Source: Lacicoccus qingdaonensis (GTDB taxonomy: Bacteria; Bacillota; Bacilli; Staphylococcales; Salinicoccaceae). From it: 64,000 nt of DNA. The stretch is from NCBI RefSeq assembly GCF_900101075.1, contig NZ_FNFY01000011.1, positions 1-64,000 of the forward strand. Direction: 5' to 3'. The translations under genes and the position numbers were made by a program. A model generated the notes under the pieces. The model ran no database searches and was not told where the DNA came from. It was given only the letters and a program-made list of their open reading frames with translations. Of the stretch, positions 33,686 through 41,990 are shown in pieces; the first letter of the stretch is position 1, and the number at the start of each line of letters is the position of its first letter.

Positions 33686-34805
33686 AGGGATGCTCCTCCA
33701 CTTCTGGAGATATAAGATAATGGTCATCATCGTCACTTTTCTGTTCTTCGGCATCGCGGTGCTGTTCGCGCAGAACCAGTCCGGGGAGGCTTTTGAAACC
33801 AGTTCAATGGATATAAAAATCGTCAATGAGGCAGATTCTGAAATTGCCGATGGTCTGATCGACCATTTGAGTACGAATAACGATGTGGATGTCGTCAATG
33901 ATTACGACAGAGATCAGGTGGTTGAAGAAATTTATCTGATGGAAATTGACGGCGCTGTGGTGATCGATGAAAATATCGAGTCAAAATTCGTAAACGGTGC
34001 TTCAGCGGTTGAGTTGTTCACCGACCCGAGAGGCACCGGAAGCATCCATTTGAATAATGAAGTGTCAAAATACTTCCGGTTTCTGGATGCAGATTACAAT
34101 TACACAGGCACAGTCGATACGGAAAATACATTATCGACACTTGAACACGGCATCACGGTAAATATTGCCGATCCTGAAAATACTGCGGAAGCATCCGACT
34201 TTGAAGGAATGAAGTTTTACACAAACTTTGCAGGCTATATCATCATGCTGCTGCTTCTTATGTTCATAGGGAACATCATGACAGAATTCAATCAGCCGGA
34301 ACTGAGAGACAGGGTCAGAGTGTCGCCTCTGAAGACCGTTTCATATACAGCGCAGATCATCAGTGCACAAAGCATCATGGGCATCTTTTCCGTACTCATC
34401 CTGTTTTTCGGCGGGATATTCATCAGGTGGGACAGTCTCGACGGTGTGCCGCTGGATAAAATTTTCGTCGCACTCCTGCTGATCAGTCTTTTCACCCTGT
34501 CATTGCAGTTTGTCATCTCTTCACTCACGACGAATAAATTTCTAATCAATGGCATCGCAAATTTCATCTCCATCGGTATGGCATTTCTTTCCGGGATATT
34601 CATTCCTGAAGAGGTACTTGGGGAGACGGTGCAGAATATCGCGAGATTCCTGCCGTTGTACCACTTCACCCAGATCTACGCAGAACCCGGCATCACATGG
34701 TCCGACAGCTTCACCCACGTGACGATCCTGCTTCTTTTCATCATAGTGATGCTGATCATTGGAATAATCTTTGAAAATAAAAGAAAAAGTTCATTTAATC
34801 TATAA
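33672..34805 (+). CDS. ABC-2 type permease (LnrN-like)
   Basis: 377 residues, same layout as the preceding gene: first span about 17-33 (MVIIVTFLFFGIAVLFA), extracellular domain to about 175, then six spans ending in IVMLIIGIIFENKRK. GAGGAAAC before the ATG. It overlaps the upstream permease gene and closes the operon. The two permeases are diverged paralogs, as LnrM and LnrN are. Confidence 0.86.
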   Translation: MTVFKGMLLHFWRYKIMVIIVTFLFFGIAVLFAQNQSGEAFETSSMDIKIVNEADSEIADGLIDHLSTNNDVDVVNDYDRDQVVEEIYLMEIDGAVVIDENIESKFVNGASAVELFTDPRGTGSIHLNNEVSKYFRFLDADYNYTGTVDTENTLSTLEHGITVNIADPENTAEASDFEGMKFYTNFAGYIIMLLLLMFIGNIMTEFNQPELRDRVRVSPLKTVSYTAQIISAQSIMGIFSVLILFFGGIFIRWDSLDGVPLDKIFVALLLISLFTLSLQFVISSLTTNKFLINGIANFISIGMAFLSGIFIPEEVLGETVQNIARFLPLYHFTQIYAEPGITWSDSFTHVTILLLFIIVMLIIGIIFENKRKSSFNL

Positions 34806-34841
34806 TATTTCGGGTAAAATAGTAATCAGGGGTGGATAATT

Positions 34842-34991
34842 ATGAAAACAAAAACATTGAGTGCAATGACCGAAAAGGGGCTGGACAAGAAAATCGATGA
34901 GTTCATGTATGAAAATGCATATGCCGAAATCATTGATATTAAATTCTCTGCGGCCAGTGTATTTGCAGTGCTTATCCTTTATAAGGACTGA
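34842..34991 (+). CDS. Small Cse60-like protein
   Basis: 49 residues from ATG 34842 (MKTKTLSAMTEKGLDKKIDE) to TGA 34991, preceded by GGGGTGG at a six-base spacing. The pattern (Leu-rich N terminus, a helix ending in -EFMYE-, then EIIDIKFSAASVFAVLILYKD) resembles Cse60 proteins of Bacillus, small cytoplasmic proteins of unknown role first found in a sporulation regulon. Here the host shows no sign of sporulation. It lies 36 nt after the ABC operon and 79 nt before the aldolase; transcript membership is uncertain. Confidence 0.65.
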   Translation: MKTKTLSAMTEKGLDKKIDEFMYENAYAEIIDIKFSAASVFAVLILYKD

Positions 34992-35005
34992 TACTGATTA
35001 AATCA

Positions 35006-35034
35006 TTGCATGAAATGCCTTTATTTAGCATAAT
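35006..35034 (+). promoter_or_regulatory. Promoter of the aldolase gene
   Basis: TTGCAT (35006-35011) and CATAAT (35029-35034) at 17-bp spacing, 36 nt before the GTG start. Confidence 0.55.
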
Positions 35035-35070
35035 GATAATTGAAGAGTAAATTATTTAGGAGTGATTTGA

Positions 35071-35967
35071 GTGAATCAGGAACAATTTAACAGAATGAAG
35101 AATGATGATGGGTTTATCGCTGCACTCGACCAGAGCGGCGGCAGTACTCCAAAAGCTTTGAAAGCTTATGGAATTGATGAAGATCAGTACTCAAACGAAG
35201 AGGAAATGTTTGATCTGGTGCATAAAATGCGCTCACGTATCATTACTTCACCTTCTTTCAACAAAGAAAGAGTTCTTGCAGCAATTTTATTCGAACAGAC
35301 CATGGACCGCACAATCGACGGAAAATATACTGGTGATTATTTAGCGGATAAAGGCATTGTGCCATTCTTAAAAGTGGACAAAGGCCTTGCTGACGAAGAG
35401 CACGGTGTTCAGCTTATGAAACCTATGCCGGACCTGGATGATCTGCTGTCACGTGCAGTAGAACGCAATATCTTCGGTACGAAAATGCGTTCCAACATTT
35501 TGGAAGCCAATGAATCAGGCATCAAATCCGTTGTGGAACAGCAGTTTGAAATTGGTAAGCGCACGGTCGCTTCCGGTCTTGTACCAATCATCGAACCTGA
35601 AGTGAGCATCCACGCCGAGGAAAAAGAACAGATTGAAGAAATTCTTAAAAATGAAATCATGGATCACTTAAATCAATTGAACGATGATGAATATGTCATG
35701 CTGAAACTTACAATTCCGACAAAAGCAAACCTCTATAAAGAGCTTATCGACCACCCTCAGGTCGTAAGAGTCGTTGCACTTTCCGGCGGATACACGCGCC
35801 GTCAGGCAAATGACAAGCTGAAAGAGAATGAAGGACTGATCGCGAGCTTCTCAAGAGCCCTTGCTTCCGACCTGAAAGAAGAATTGTCGGATGACGAGTT
35901 CAATACGACATTGGATGAAGCGGTAGAAGACATCTTCGATGCTTCTGTCCATAAAACATTGAAATAA
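35071..35967 (+). CDS. fda: Class I fructose-bisphosphate aldolase
   Basis: 298 residues, close to staphylococcal class I aldolase. [20 protein letters not shown] marks the substrate-binding N terminus. [12 protein letters not shown] and [10 protein letters not shown] (Schiff-base lysine region) follow, then [14 protein letters not shown] (phosphate site). It cleaves fructose-1,6-bisphosphate to DHAP and glyceraldehyde-3-phosphate in glycolysis through a Schiff base, without metal. GTG start with AGGAG eight bases upstream. Monocistronic, with a clear promoter and terminator. Confidence 0.95.
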   Translation: MNQEQFNRMKNDDGFIAALDQSGGSTPKALKAYGIDEDQYSNEEEMFDLVHKMRSRIITSPSFNKERVLAAILFEQTMDRTIDGKYTGDYLADKGIVPFLKVDKGLADEEHGVQLMKPMPDLDDLLSRAVERNIFGTKMRSNILEANESGIKSVVEQQFEIGKRTVASGLVPIIEPEVSIHAEEKEQIEEILKNEIMDHLNQLNDDEYVMLKLTIPTKANLYKELIDHPQVVRVVALSGGYTRRQANDKLKENEGLIASFSRALASDLKEELSDDEFNTTLDEAVEDIFDASVHKTLK

Positions 35968-35980
35968 TCAGTTTAAACAG

Positions 35981-36012
35981 ACGGATGGATACTTTCCATC
36001 CGTTTTTTTTTA
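35981..36012 (+). terminator. Aldolase terminator
   Basis: ACGGATGGA-TACTT-TCCATCCGT followed by a long T run. Confidence 0.9.
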
Positions 36013-36137
36013 TGTTCTGAGCCGGTACCCATATCGCGGGCTGTGCCGGCATTCACCGCCTTAAAATCAACATATTGGAGCACACTGCCGATTTTAAGTA
36101 TAATATTATGTAACTTGAAACCGATAGGAATGATTCC

Positions 36138-36905
36138 ATGTGTCTAATCAACTTTCAGCTGAATGACCACAGCAAATATAAACTCGTTATGGCTGCGAAC
36201 CGTGATGAAGAGTACAGCCGTCCGACGAAAGCGGCACACTTCTGGGAAGAGAACCCTGACATTCTGGGCGGCAGGGATCTCCGTGGTATGGGAACATGGC
36301 TCGGCATAACGAAGAGCGGCAGAATATCCGCCCTGACAAACATCCGCAATACAAAAGAGCTTCTGTCCACACACCAGAAATCCCGCGGTCATCTTGTAAG
36401 CGGCTATTTGACGGGCGATCAGAATCCGGCTGATTATTTAAATGACATTTCAAATACCGGCAGCGACTATGCAGGATTCAACCTGCTCGTCGGCGATCAG
36501 GATGAGATGTTTTATTTGAACAACTATGATAATGAAGTCATCAAAGTCGACATCGGGCTGCACGGCCTGTCCAATCATCATCTGGATACGCCATGGCCGA
36601 AGGTCGTCAAAGGCAGAGAAGGCTTGAAAAACATCATGGAAAATGATGACGGCGATATCGATGCGCTGTTCCGCCTGCTCAGAGATAATGATACCGCTGA
36701 AAATGAAGACCTCCCCGACACCGGCCTGTCAAAAGAGATTGAGAAAAATTTATCTCCGCTGTTCATCAACATGGACAAATACGGCACGCGGTGCTCCACC
36801 GTCATTTTGATCGATTACGCCGATAACGTCACTTTTGTGGAACGCACCTATTCAGACGGTGAGCAGACCGGCGAAGAAAGATTCGAGTTTAAAATCGAAA
36901 ATTGA
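36138..36905 (+). CDS. NRDE/TANGO2-family protein
   Basis: 255 residues. The N-terminal Cys (MCLINF) and the AANRDEEYSRPT motif that gives the family its name are present, followed by GGRDLRGMGTWLGIT, SALTNIRN and the C-terminal CSTVILID. The NRDE fold resembles Ntn hydrolases with Cys2 as a possible nucleophile; TANGO2 homologs have been linked to haem or lipid handling. The exact reaction is not established. AGGAATGATTCC precedes the ATG. Apparently monocistronic. Confidence 0.88.
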   Translation: MCLINFQLNDHSKYKLVMAANRDEEYSRPTKAAHFWEENPDILGGRDLRGMGTWLGITKSGRISALTNIRNTKELLSTHQKSRGHLVSGYLTGDQNPADYLNDISNTGSDYAGFNLLVGDQDEMFYLNNYDNEVIKVDIGLHGLSNHHLDTPWPKVVKGREGLKNIMENDDGDIDALFRLLRDNDTAENEDLPDTGLSKEIEKNLSPLFINMDKYGTRCSTVILIDYADNVTFVERTYSDGEQTGEERFEFKIEN

Positions 36906-36915
36906 ACATATTAAA

Positions 36916-36960
36916 GACCACGCATAATAAAAGCTCATAATGCTGAACTTATGCGTGGTC
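36916..36960. terminator. 12-bp stem hairpin between the NRDE gene and a small minus-strand gene
   Basis: GACCACGCATAA (36916-36927) and TTATGCGTGGTC (36949-36960) pair perfectly. T tracts are modest on both sides. It is probably a shared terminator for the NRDE gene and the 24-codon gene that converges on it. Confidence 0.6.
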
Positions 36961-36994
36961 CTCATTTCATATTCACAAATGTCATTTTTATCAA

Positions 36995-37069
36995 TTATAT
37001 TAAACCGATTAACGATAATACCGCTGCGATGACTACTATGAGACCAATAATATAAATAATACTTCTCAT
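36995..37069 (-). CDS. 24-residue hydrophobic membrane peptide
   Basis: ATG 37069 opens a 24-codon frame: MRSIIYIIGLIVVIAA, then VLSLIGLI and TAA. It has AGGAGG seven bases upstream, one of the best ribosome binding sites in the window, and a hairpin downstream. A basic residue at position 2 followed by a single all-hydrophobic helix fits a small single-span membrane protein. Such peptides serve as regulatory subunits or toxins in other systems; no antitoxin RNA or partner was identified. It lies downstream of the PLD-type gene on the same strand. Confidence 0.6.
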   Translation of the reverse strand: MRSIIYIIGLIVVIAAVLSLIGLI

Positions 37070-37147
37070 TTTTACGCCTCCTATGAAGATCAGATTCATC
37101 TTTCATAAGTTCAATTCCCTGCGTATACATGTCATAAACATATTTTC

Positions 37148-38602
37148 CTAAAATGTGGACAGTCCGGTGTCTTCCTGAATTCTGTATAATATATTTTTCC
37201 ACCATACATCTTCTTTGTAAGTGTCATAGTCGGCAGTATATGTCCCGTCCTCATTATTCCATATCCGGTCGTAATACCCGGTCACTTCAGTCATAAGTTC
37301 GGAATCAGCAGAACCGGTCACCGTAAGGTTTGTTTCAAGATTGTAATCTTCTATATTTCTTCTCGTAAAGTTTGAAGAGCCGCCTGTAATCGTCACTTCA
37401 TCATCTGACTGCACCATCAAAAACTTCGCATGATACTGTTCACCATGGGATTCATACCAGCGGATTTCAGGCGTCTTTTCATTGTCCATCAATTCTGACG
37501 CCACCGGCCTGTTCGGAATCCCTATTTTTTCATTGCCGAAAGCATCCTGGTTCACATCGAGAATCATCTGTACATGAACATCCCTGTTCAAAGCGTCTTT
37601 AAGCGCATTGATGACCTCCCTGTCGGAAATATAGAACATCCCCATCTGAATCGTATCACCGGCCGCCGTACCTTCAACCATATCAAGAACCTGCTTTTTC
37701 ACTTTCCCTTCCGTCACAAGACGCACTTCATATTCGCCCGCTTCAGTATCACCGGTATTCACTTCAAATTCATCAAAAACAGAAGTATCCATGCCCGCCA
37801 TATCAAGGACGGCCCTTTCTGAGTGCATCAGTTCTTCCAACACCCCGCCCTGAACCTTAAATGCGATATTGGAATGGTAGAAGCTCGCATCATGCGGATT
37901 TGCGGACATAACGAGTGCCGAATCTTCATGCATGATCGTCTTTCTGTGATTCGCCTTGAAATTCAGCATGCTGAAATAGGAACGCAAGTTCACGTCAGGA
38001 CCTTCCGGTCTCAAAGCATTCGGCAGCCATTCAGCGGACGACGAACCAAACCACTGCAAATACGCTCTGTAATAGCTCGAGTATAGCGGATTGGAGTCAC
38101 GGAGCGGCGCCAGATCTGTCTGATGGACCGATATGCCGGCTGCCTTCATCTCTTTTATATGAGGCGGTTCATACGTTTTATAAAAAGTATTGATCGGGTC
38201 TGTAATGAAAATGATCTCCAAATCAGGATTCTCCGATTTTTTCTGAACAAGTGCATCGGATACCTCCTCCGACAAAGGAGGAAAATCCAGCTCCGGATCG
38301 CCGTGATCATAATCATCATTGAACAAAAACATATCAATCAGCAAAAACTCTTCCGCTTCTTCAATCATGCGGTACACTTCATCAAAAATCTCCTGCTCAT
38401 GCGTTTCACCGCCCTCATTGTCCGCATACGTCAAATCATAAAGGAACTCCACAGAATCCGTGGAATAAACGTCACTTTCATATGTAATATTTTCAGGCGT
38501 GGGCTTAAAATAATTGAACAGCCCCACCGTCAGAGGAATGATGATTAAAAAGACTAAAACCAGTACACCGATTGATAACCATACTTTCTTTTTACGTTTC
38601 AT
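37148..38602 (-). CDS. Membrane-anchored phospholipase D-like / cardiolipin synthase-like protein
   Basis: 484 residues. One N-terminal membrane span (about 7-30) places the rest outside. Two PLD signature motifs are seen: NHRKTIMHEDSALVMSANPH (about 230) and QYHAKFLMVQSDD with GGSSNFT (about 410), each H-x-K-x4-D. The motifs make it catalytically competent for phosphatidyl transfer or hydrolysis. Cardiolipin synthases usually have two N-terminal spans, so a different lipid, nucleic acid or polymer substrate is possible. Its start overlaps the RDD-protein gene by 11 nt. Confidence 0.8.
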   Translation of the reverse strand: MKRKKKVWLSIGVLVLVFLIIIPLTVGLFNYFKPTPENITYESDVYSTDSVEFLYDLTYADNEGGETHEQEIFDEVYRMIEEAEEFLLIDMFLFNDDYDHGDPELDFPPLSEEVSDALVQKKSENPDLEIIFITDPINTFYKTYEPPHIKEMKAAGISVHQTDLAPLRDSNPLYSSYYRAYLQWFGSSSAEWLPNALRPEGPDVNLRSYFSMLNFKANHRKTIMHEDSALVMSANPHDASFYHSNIAFKVQGGVLEELMHSERAVLDMAGMDTSVFDEFEVNTGDTEAGEYEVRLVTEGKVKKQVLDMVEGTAAGDTIQMGMFYISDREVINALKDALNRDVHVQMILDVNQDAFGNEKIGIPNRPVASELMDNEKTPEIRWYESHGEQYHAKFLMVQSDDEVTITGGSSNFTRRNIEDYNLETNLTVTGSADSELMTEVTGYYDRIWNNEDGTYTADYDTYKEDVWWKNILYRIQEDTGLSTF

Positions 38603-39113
38603 TAATTTTTATGCCCCTTTCTCTGACACTTTTCCCGGCAATCATATCCGGAATATGTTTAAAGTGTTTACCGAATAAAACCATCAGAATATAGATGACG
38701 GCCAACAAAAAACCGATATTCCCAACCATGAACCACAAGACCGAATAATCATTGTACATTGCCCTGATCACACCGGTATGACCGATGTGCCACGGCAGAA
38801 ACTTCATCGCATTGCGCAGCAGACTGTACCAATATGAAGGGCTTTCATATGTCACTTCCAGCCCCATCCGCCTTTTGCCGAAGGTCTGATAAGGATATCT
38901 GTATTCCATATATGAGAAGACGAGGGTTGCAGGGAGGACTGTTGTAAATAAAGACATCAGATGCGAAGTCGTTTCATCGAAGGCCGGAATGCTGTCGAAA
39001 AATAAAATATAAATCGCGGCAAAGAGTAAAAACAGAAGTATAAGGTAGATCCAGATAACGATATAGTCGATCAACAGTGCCAGAAAACGTTTTTTCAAAT
39101 ATGATTTTCGCAT
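38592..39113 (-). CDS. RDD-family membrane protein
   Basis: 173 residues from ATG 39113 (GAGG nine bases upstream; the frame opens at 39128). KKRFLALLIDYIVIWIYLIL carries the N-terminal Arg-Asp of the RDD domain; GKRRMGLEV is the second conserved patch. Three to four membrane spans. RDD proteins are linked to ion exchange or assembly of envelope functions; no specific role is fixed. Co-translated with the PLD-type gene. Confidence 0.8.
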   Translation of the reverse strand: MRKSYLKKRFLALLIDYIVIWIYLILLFLLFAAIYILFFDSIPAFDETTSHLMSLFTTVLPATLVFSYMEYRYPYQTFGKRRMGLEVTYESPSYWYSLLRNAMKFLPWHIGHTGVIRAMYNDYSVLWFMVGNIGFLLAVIYILMVLFGKHFKHIPDMIAGKSVRERGIKINET

Positions 39114-39173
39114 GAAGCACATCCTCATATCCTTTTGGTTTCATTGTACACTATTGAAACGATTGTCTGCGAC

Positions 39174-40077
39174 CTATATTGTTACTCCTAAAAATATGGC
39201 TGTGACAGCCGCCATGATCAGCATCTTTTTTTCAACGGACGTCACCGCTCCAACATCGCTGTTCTTCATATCAAAAAGCATGAGAATGGTGACGATTGAC
39301 AGAATCAGCGTCACCAGACCGGCAAGTTCACGGGTTGATGTCATTATTACTGCAAGTACAGCAACCACTGTCAGGTAAGTGACTGCAGGCATATGCGCCG
39401 CCCGCCTGCCCCATTTGTTTGCCGCATACAGGACGTGCACGCTGATCGGCATCAATATCCGGCATATGGTGCACCATCACCCATGCCATACACCATACGG
39501 CATTGACGGCAGCGTTGAACCACGCCCATAAAGGACTCGCATCCAGCATAATCCACGGTGCAGCCAGCCCCAGAAACAGCATGGACGGAAAAAGGCTGAG
39601 CCACTCTCCTGCAAAGGGCCTGTAAGCAAAGATGAAGGATTTTATTGAATAGGACAGTGCACCCCATATGCCGATGACCGTCAGTATGCCAAGTTCGATA
39701 TGACCGGATATGAAAAACAATATGGCTGCAGACATCATGACAGCACTTAGGACGATACCGAATAATTTCAGCTGTCTGTATGTAAACTGCCTGGTCTGGA
39801 TGACCCGGCTGCCTCCTGAAAGCACACCCGGACTATGTTCATCTGTACCTGATTTAAAATCAGCAAGATCATTGACGATATGCGTCAATAGACCATGGGG
39901 CAAAAAGGAACCCAGCAGAAGCACACCGATCAACAGCATTACAGTTCCATTGTTCAATTCCGGATAATATAAAACCAGCGGAATCGAAGTGGACAATATT
40001 GTGACAAAGCTCGAAAAAACGACTGCCAGAATACGAGTAAGCATCCCAAACCCTTTTAAATATTTAAAATTCACCAT
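39174..40077 (-). pseudogene. UbiA-family prenyltransferase, frameshifted (MenA-like)
   Basis: The first ~205 codons from ATG 40077 encode a UbiA-type membrane prenyltransferase: motif 1 THIVNDLADFKSGTDEHS (N-D-x2-D-x3-D) and motif 2 MVHHMPDIDAD. At about 39444 the frame breaks. The remaining membrane part (VHVLYAANKWGRRAAHMPAV onward) continues in the +1 frame to 39174. A single inserted base in GATCAG restores one product of about 300 residues. Such enzymes join a polyprenyl chain to an aromatic acceptor, as MenA does for menaquinone. It may be a pseudogene, a phase-variable gene or a sequencing error; no homopolymer is present to explain slippage. AAGGAG lies upstream. Confidence 0.75.
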
Positions 40078-40284
40078 CAATGATAAACTCTCCTTCAATA
40101 TTTCAGATGATTTCCTGTGCCGTCATTCAGTAACTATTTGTGCAATTATACCAAATAACACTTTTGGTTACCGACATTACTGACAACCGGCTGGATAAAA
40201 TATTACAATTCATTGATTATTCTTCCATTATTTTGATATGTTTAAAAGGAATATATTCGTAAAATCATTAGTATCACAAAGGGG

Positions 40285-41718
40285 ATGATGGACATTTATT
40301 TGTTAAATATCGATAAAAAAGGGGATGCCGGCTATTTATATCAAAAGATTTATAAGCAGCTGAAAGAGGATATCCTAGACAGAAAATTTAAAACACATGA
40401 AAAGCTGCCGGCGAAAAGAACATTGGCTGAACAGCTGGATATCAGCATCAATACAGTCACCAATGCTTATGAACAACTTCTGGCTGAAGGATACATATAT
40501 ACGATTGAACGCAGCGGATACTACGTCGAAGAGATCACCCAATTCAAATCTCCAAAAACGAAACCATACCAGTTCCCTGAAAACTTAAAAGAACAGCCGA
40601 TGGGCAGGGAAGGATGGCTGTCCCTGTCACATATGACGGCCGATGTGGAAAACTTCCCTTTCAAGGAATGGCTGAAAGCTGAACGTGAAGCCATCACCAA
40701 TCACGCAGATGAACTGGCTGTCATCGGCCATCCCCAGGGGCCTTACCTCGTGAGGGAAAGCATTGCGAAACTAGTATCCCTGAACAGAGGCGTACACTGT
40801 GAACCGGAACAGATTGTAATCAGTGCCGGCGCACAGCCCCTGATTCATTCACTGATGCAGATGCAGGCTAAAAATACGACTGTCGCAATGGAGTCCCCGG
40901 GTTATTCCAGAATTCATTCATTACTCGTCAATACTCTCGAGTTGGAAGTGAAATTAATGACTGTAGATGATATGGGAATTGATATCAGACAAGTCGAGCA
41001 GTCCAATGCCGATTTCTTATTCGTCACGCCGTCCCATCACTTTCCAACGGGCAGAATCATGCCGATTTCAAGACGGATTGAACTGCTGAACTGGGCTTCC
41101 AAAAAAGAGAGCAGGTTTATAATCGAAGATGATTATGACAGTGAGTTCAAATATAAAACCAATAATATACCGTCTCTGCAAAGTCTTGACCAGCATCAGA
41201 GCACCATCTATATGGGCACTTTTTCCAAGTCATTGCTGCCGACGCTCAGAATCAGCTATATGGTTCTGCCGCCTAAAATACTGGAAATATACAGAGAAAA
41301 ATTTTCACATGTCATCAATTACAATAATACGCTGTCTTTATTTACCCTCCACTACTTCATTCATTCCGGTGCGTACGAACGTCATATTAAAAGAATGAAC
41401 CAGAACTATGAGATGAAGCGCACTTTATTGATCGATCATCTGAAAAAAGAGTTTGCCGGAAAGGTGAATATTAAAGATATTCCTGCCGGTCTGCATTTCA
41501 TGGCCCGTTTCAAGACAGATAAAAGTTATGACTACATTGAAGAAAAGTCAAAAGAGTACAAACTGGAGATCTATACGCTGAAACGCTTCTCACTGGAGAA
41601 TGAAAGTGAACCGAAAAGACATGCAGATCTCATACTCGGCTTTGCCAACATCAACAGTGAAGATATCGGCGAAGCCGTGGAAAGACTTTATAAAATTATC
41701 GGGCAGAACGACACATGA
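40285..41718 (+). CDS. MocR-type GntR regulator with aminotransferase domain
   Basis: 477 residues. N-terminal GntR winged helix: QKIYKQLKEDILDRKFKTHE, KLPAKRTLAEQLDISINTVT and YEQLLAEGYIY. The C-terminal class I aminotransferase-like domain keeps VISAGAQPLIH, VTPSHHFPTGRIM, EDDYDSEF and the PLP lysine in YMGTFSKSLLP. MocR proteins sense PLP or amino-compound adducts and usually control a neighbouring gene; PdxR and GabR are examples. The candidate target is the NCS1 permease 270 nt downstream on the opposite strand, or the divergent prenyltransferase. The ATG has AAAGGGG very close, so the exact start is uncertain. Confidence 0.88.
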   Translation: MMDIYLLNIDKKGDAGYLYQKIYKQLKEDILDRKFKTHEKLPAKRTLAEQLDISINTVTNAYEQLLAEGYIYTIERSGYYVEEITQFKSPKTKPYQFPENLKEQPMGREGWLSLSHMTADVENFPFKEWLKAEREAITNHADELAVIGHPQGPYLVRESIAKLVSLNRGVHCEPEQIVISAGAQPLIHSLMQMQAKNTTVAMESPGYSRIHSLLVNTLELEVKLMTVDDMGIDIRQVEQSNADFLFVTPSHHFPTGRIMPISRRIELLNWASKKESRFIIEDDYDSEFKYKTNNIPSLQSLDQHQSTIYMGTFSKSLLPTLRISYMVLPPKILEIYREKFSHVINYNNTLSLFTLHYFIHSGAYERHIKRMNQNYEMKRTLLIDHLKKEFAGKVNIKDIPAGLHFMARFKTDKSYDYIEEKSKEYKLEIYTLKRFSLENESEPKRHADLILGFANINSEDIGEAVERLYKIIGQNDT

Positions 41719-41724
41719 ACATGA

Positions 41725-41766
41725 AAAAACAGCCGGCCACCCTTCTCTTTGGATGAGCGGCTTTTC
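41725..41766 (+). terminator. Imperfect terminator hairpin after the MocR gene
   Basis: AGCCGGCCACCC and GGATGAGCGGCT pair imperfectly around TTCTCTTT, with an A tract before and TTTTC after. Confidence 0.5.
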
Positions 41767-41779
41767 ATGGTTCACAATA

Positions 41780-41802
41780 GTATGTTCTTCAATTGAACAT
41801 AC
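41780..41802. repeat. 8-bp-arm inverted repeat in the MocR-permease gap
   Basis: GTATGTTC-TTCAATT-GAACATAC is a perfect inverted repeat without a T tract, in an otherwise featureless gap of about 270 nt. It could be a protein site; nothing else in the gap was recognised. Confidence 0.4.
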
Positions 41803-41990
41803 GTTGTCCGAGCTTTCTTCATCTTATTGAACTACCATCATAGAATTCACTTTCCATTTCAGGATATGAACAAAATTGATTAAGTGCCGTAATAAGAACA
41901 GTGATTCACATATAACAGTCATTTTCATCTCTATGGCAGCTGATGTTCTCTATACGAGCTCTTAGATCAAATAAAAAGAAACATGATTGT

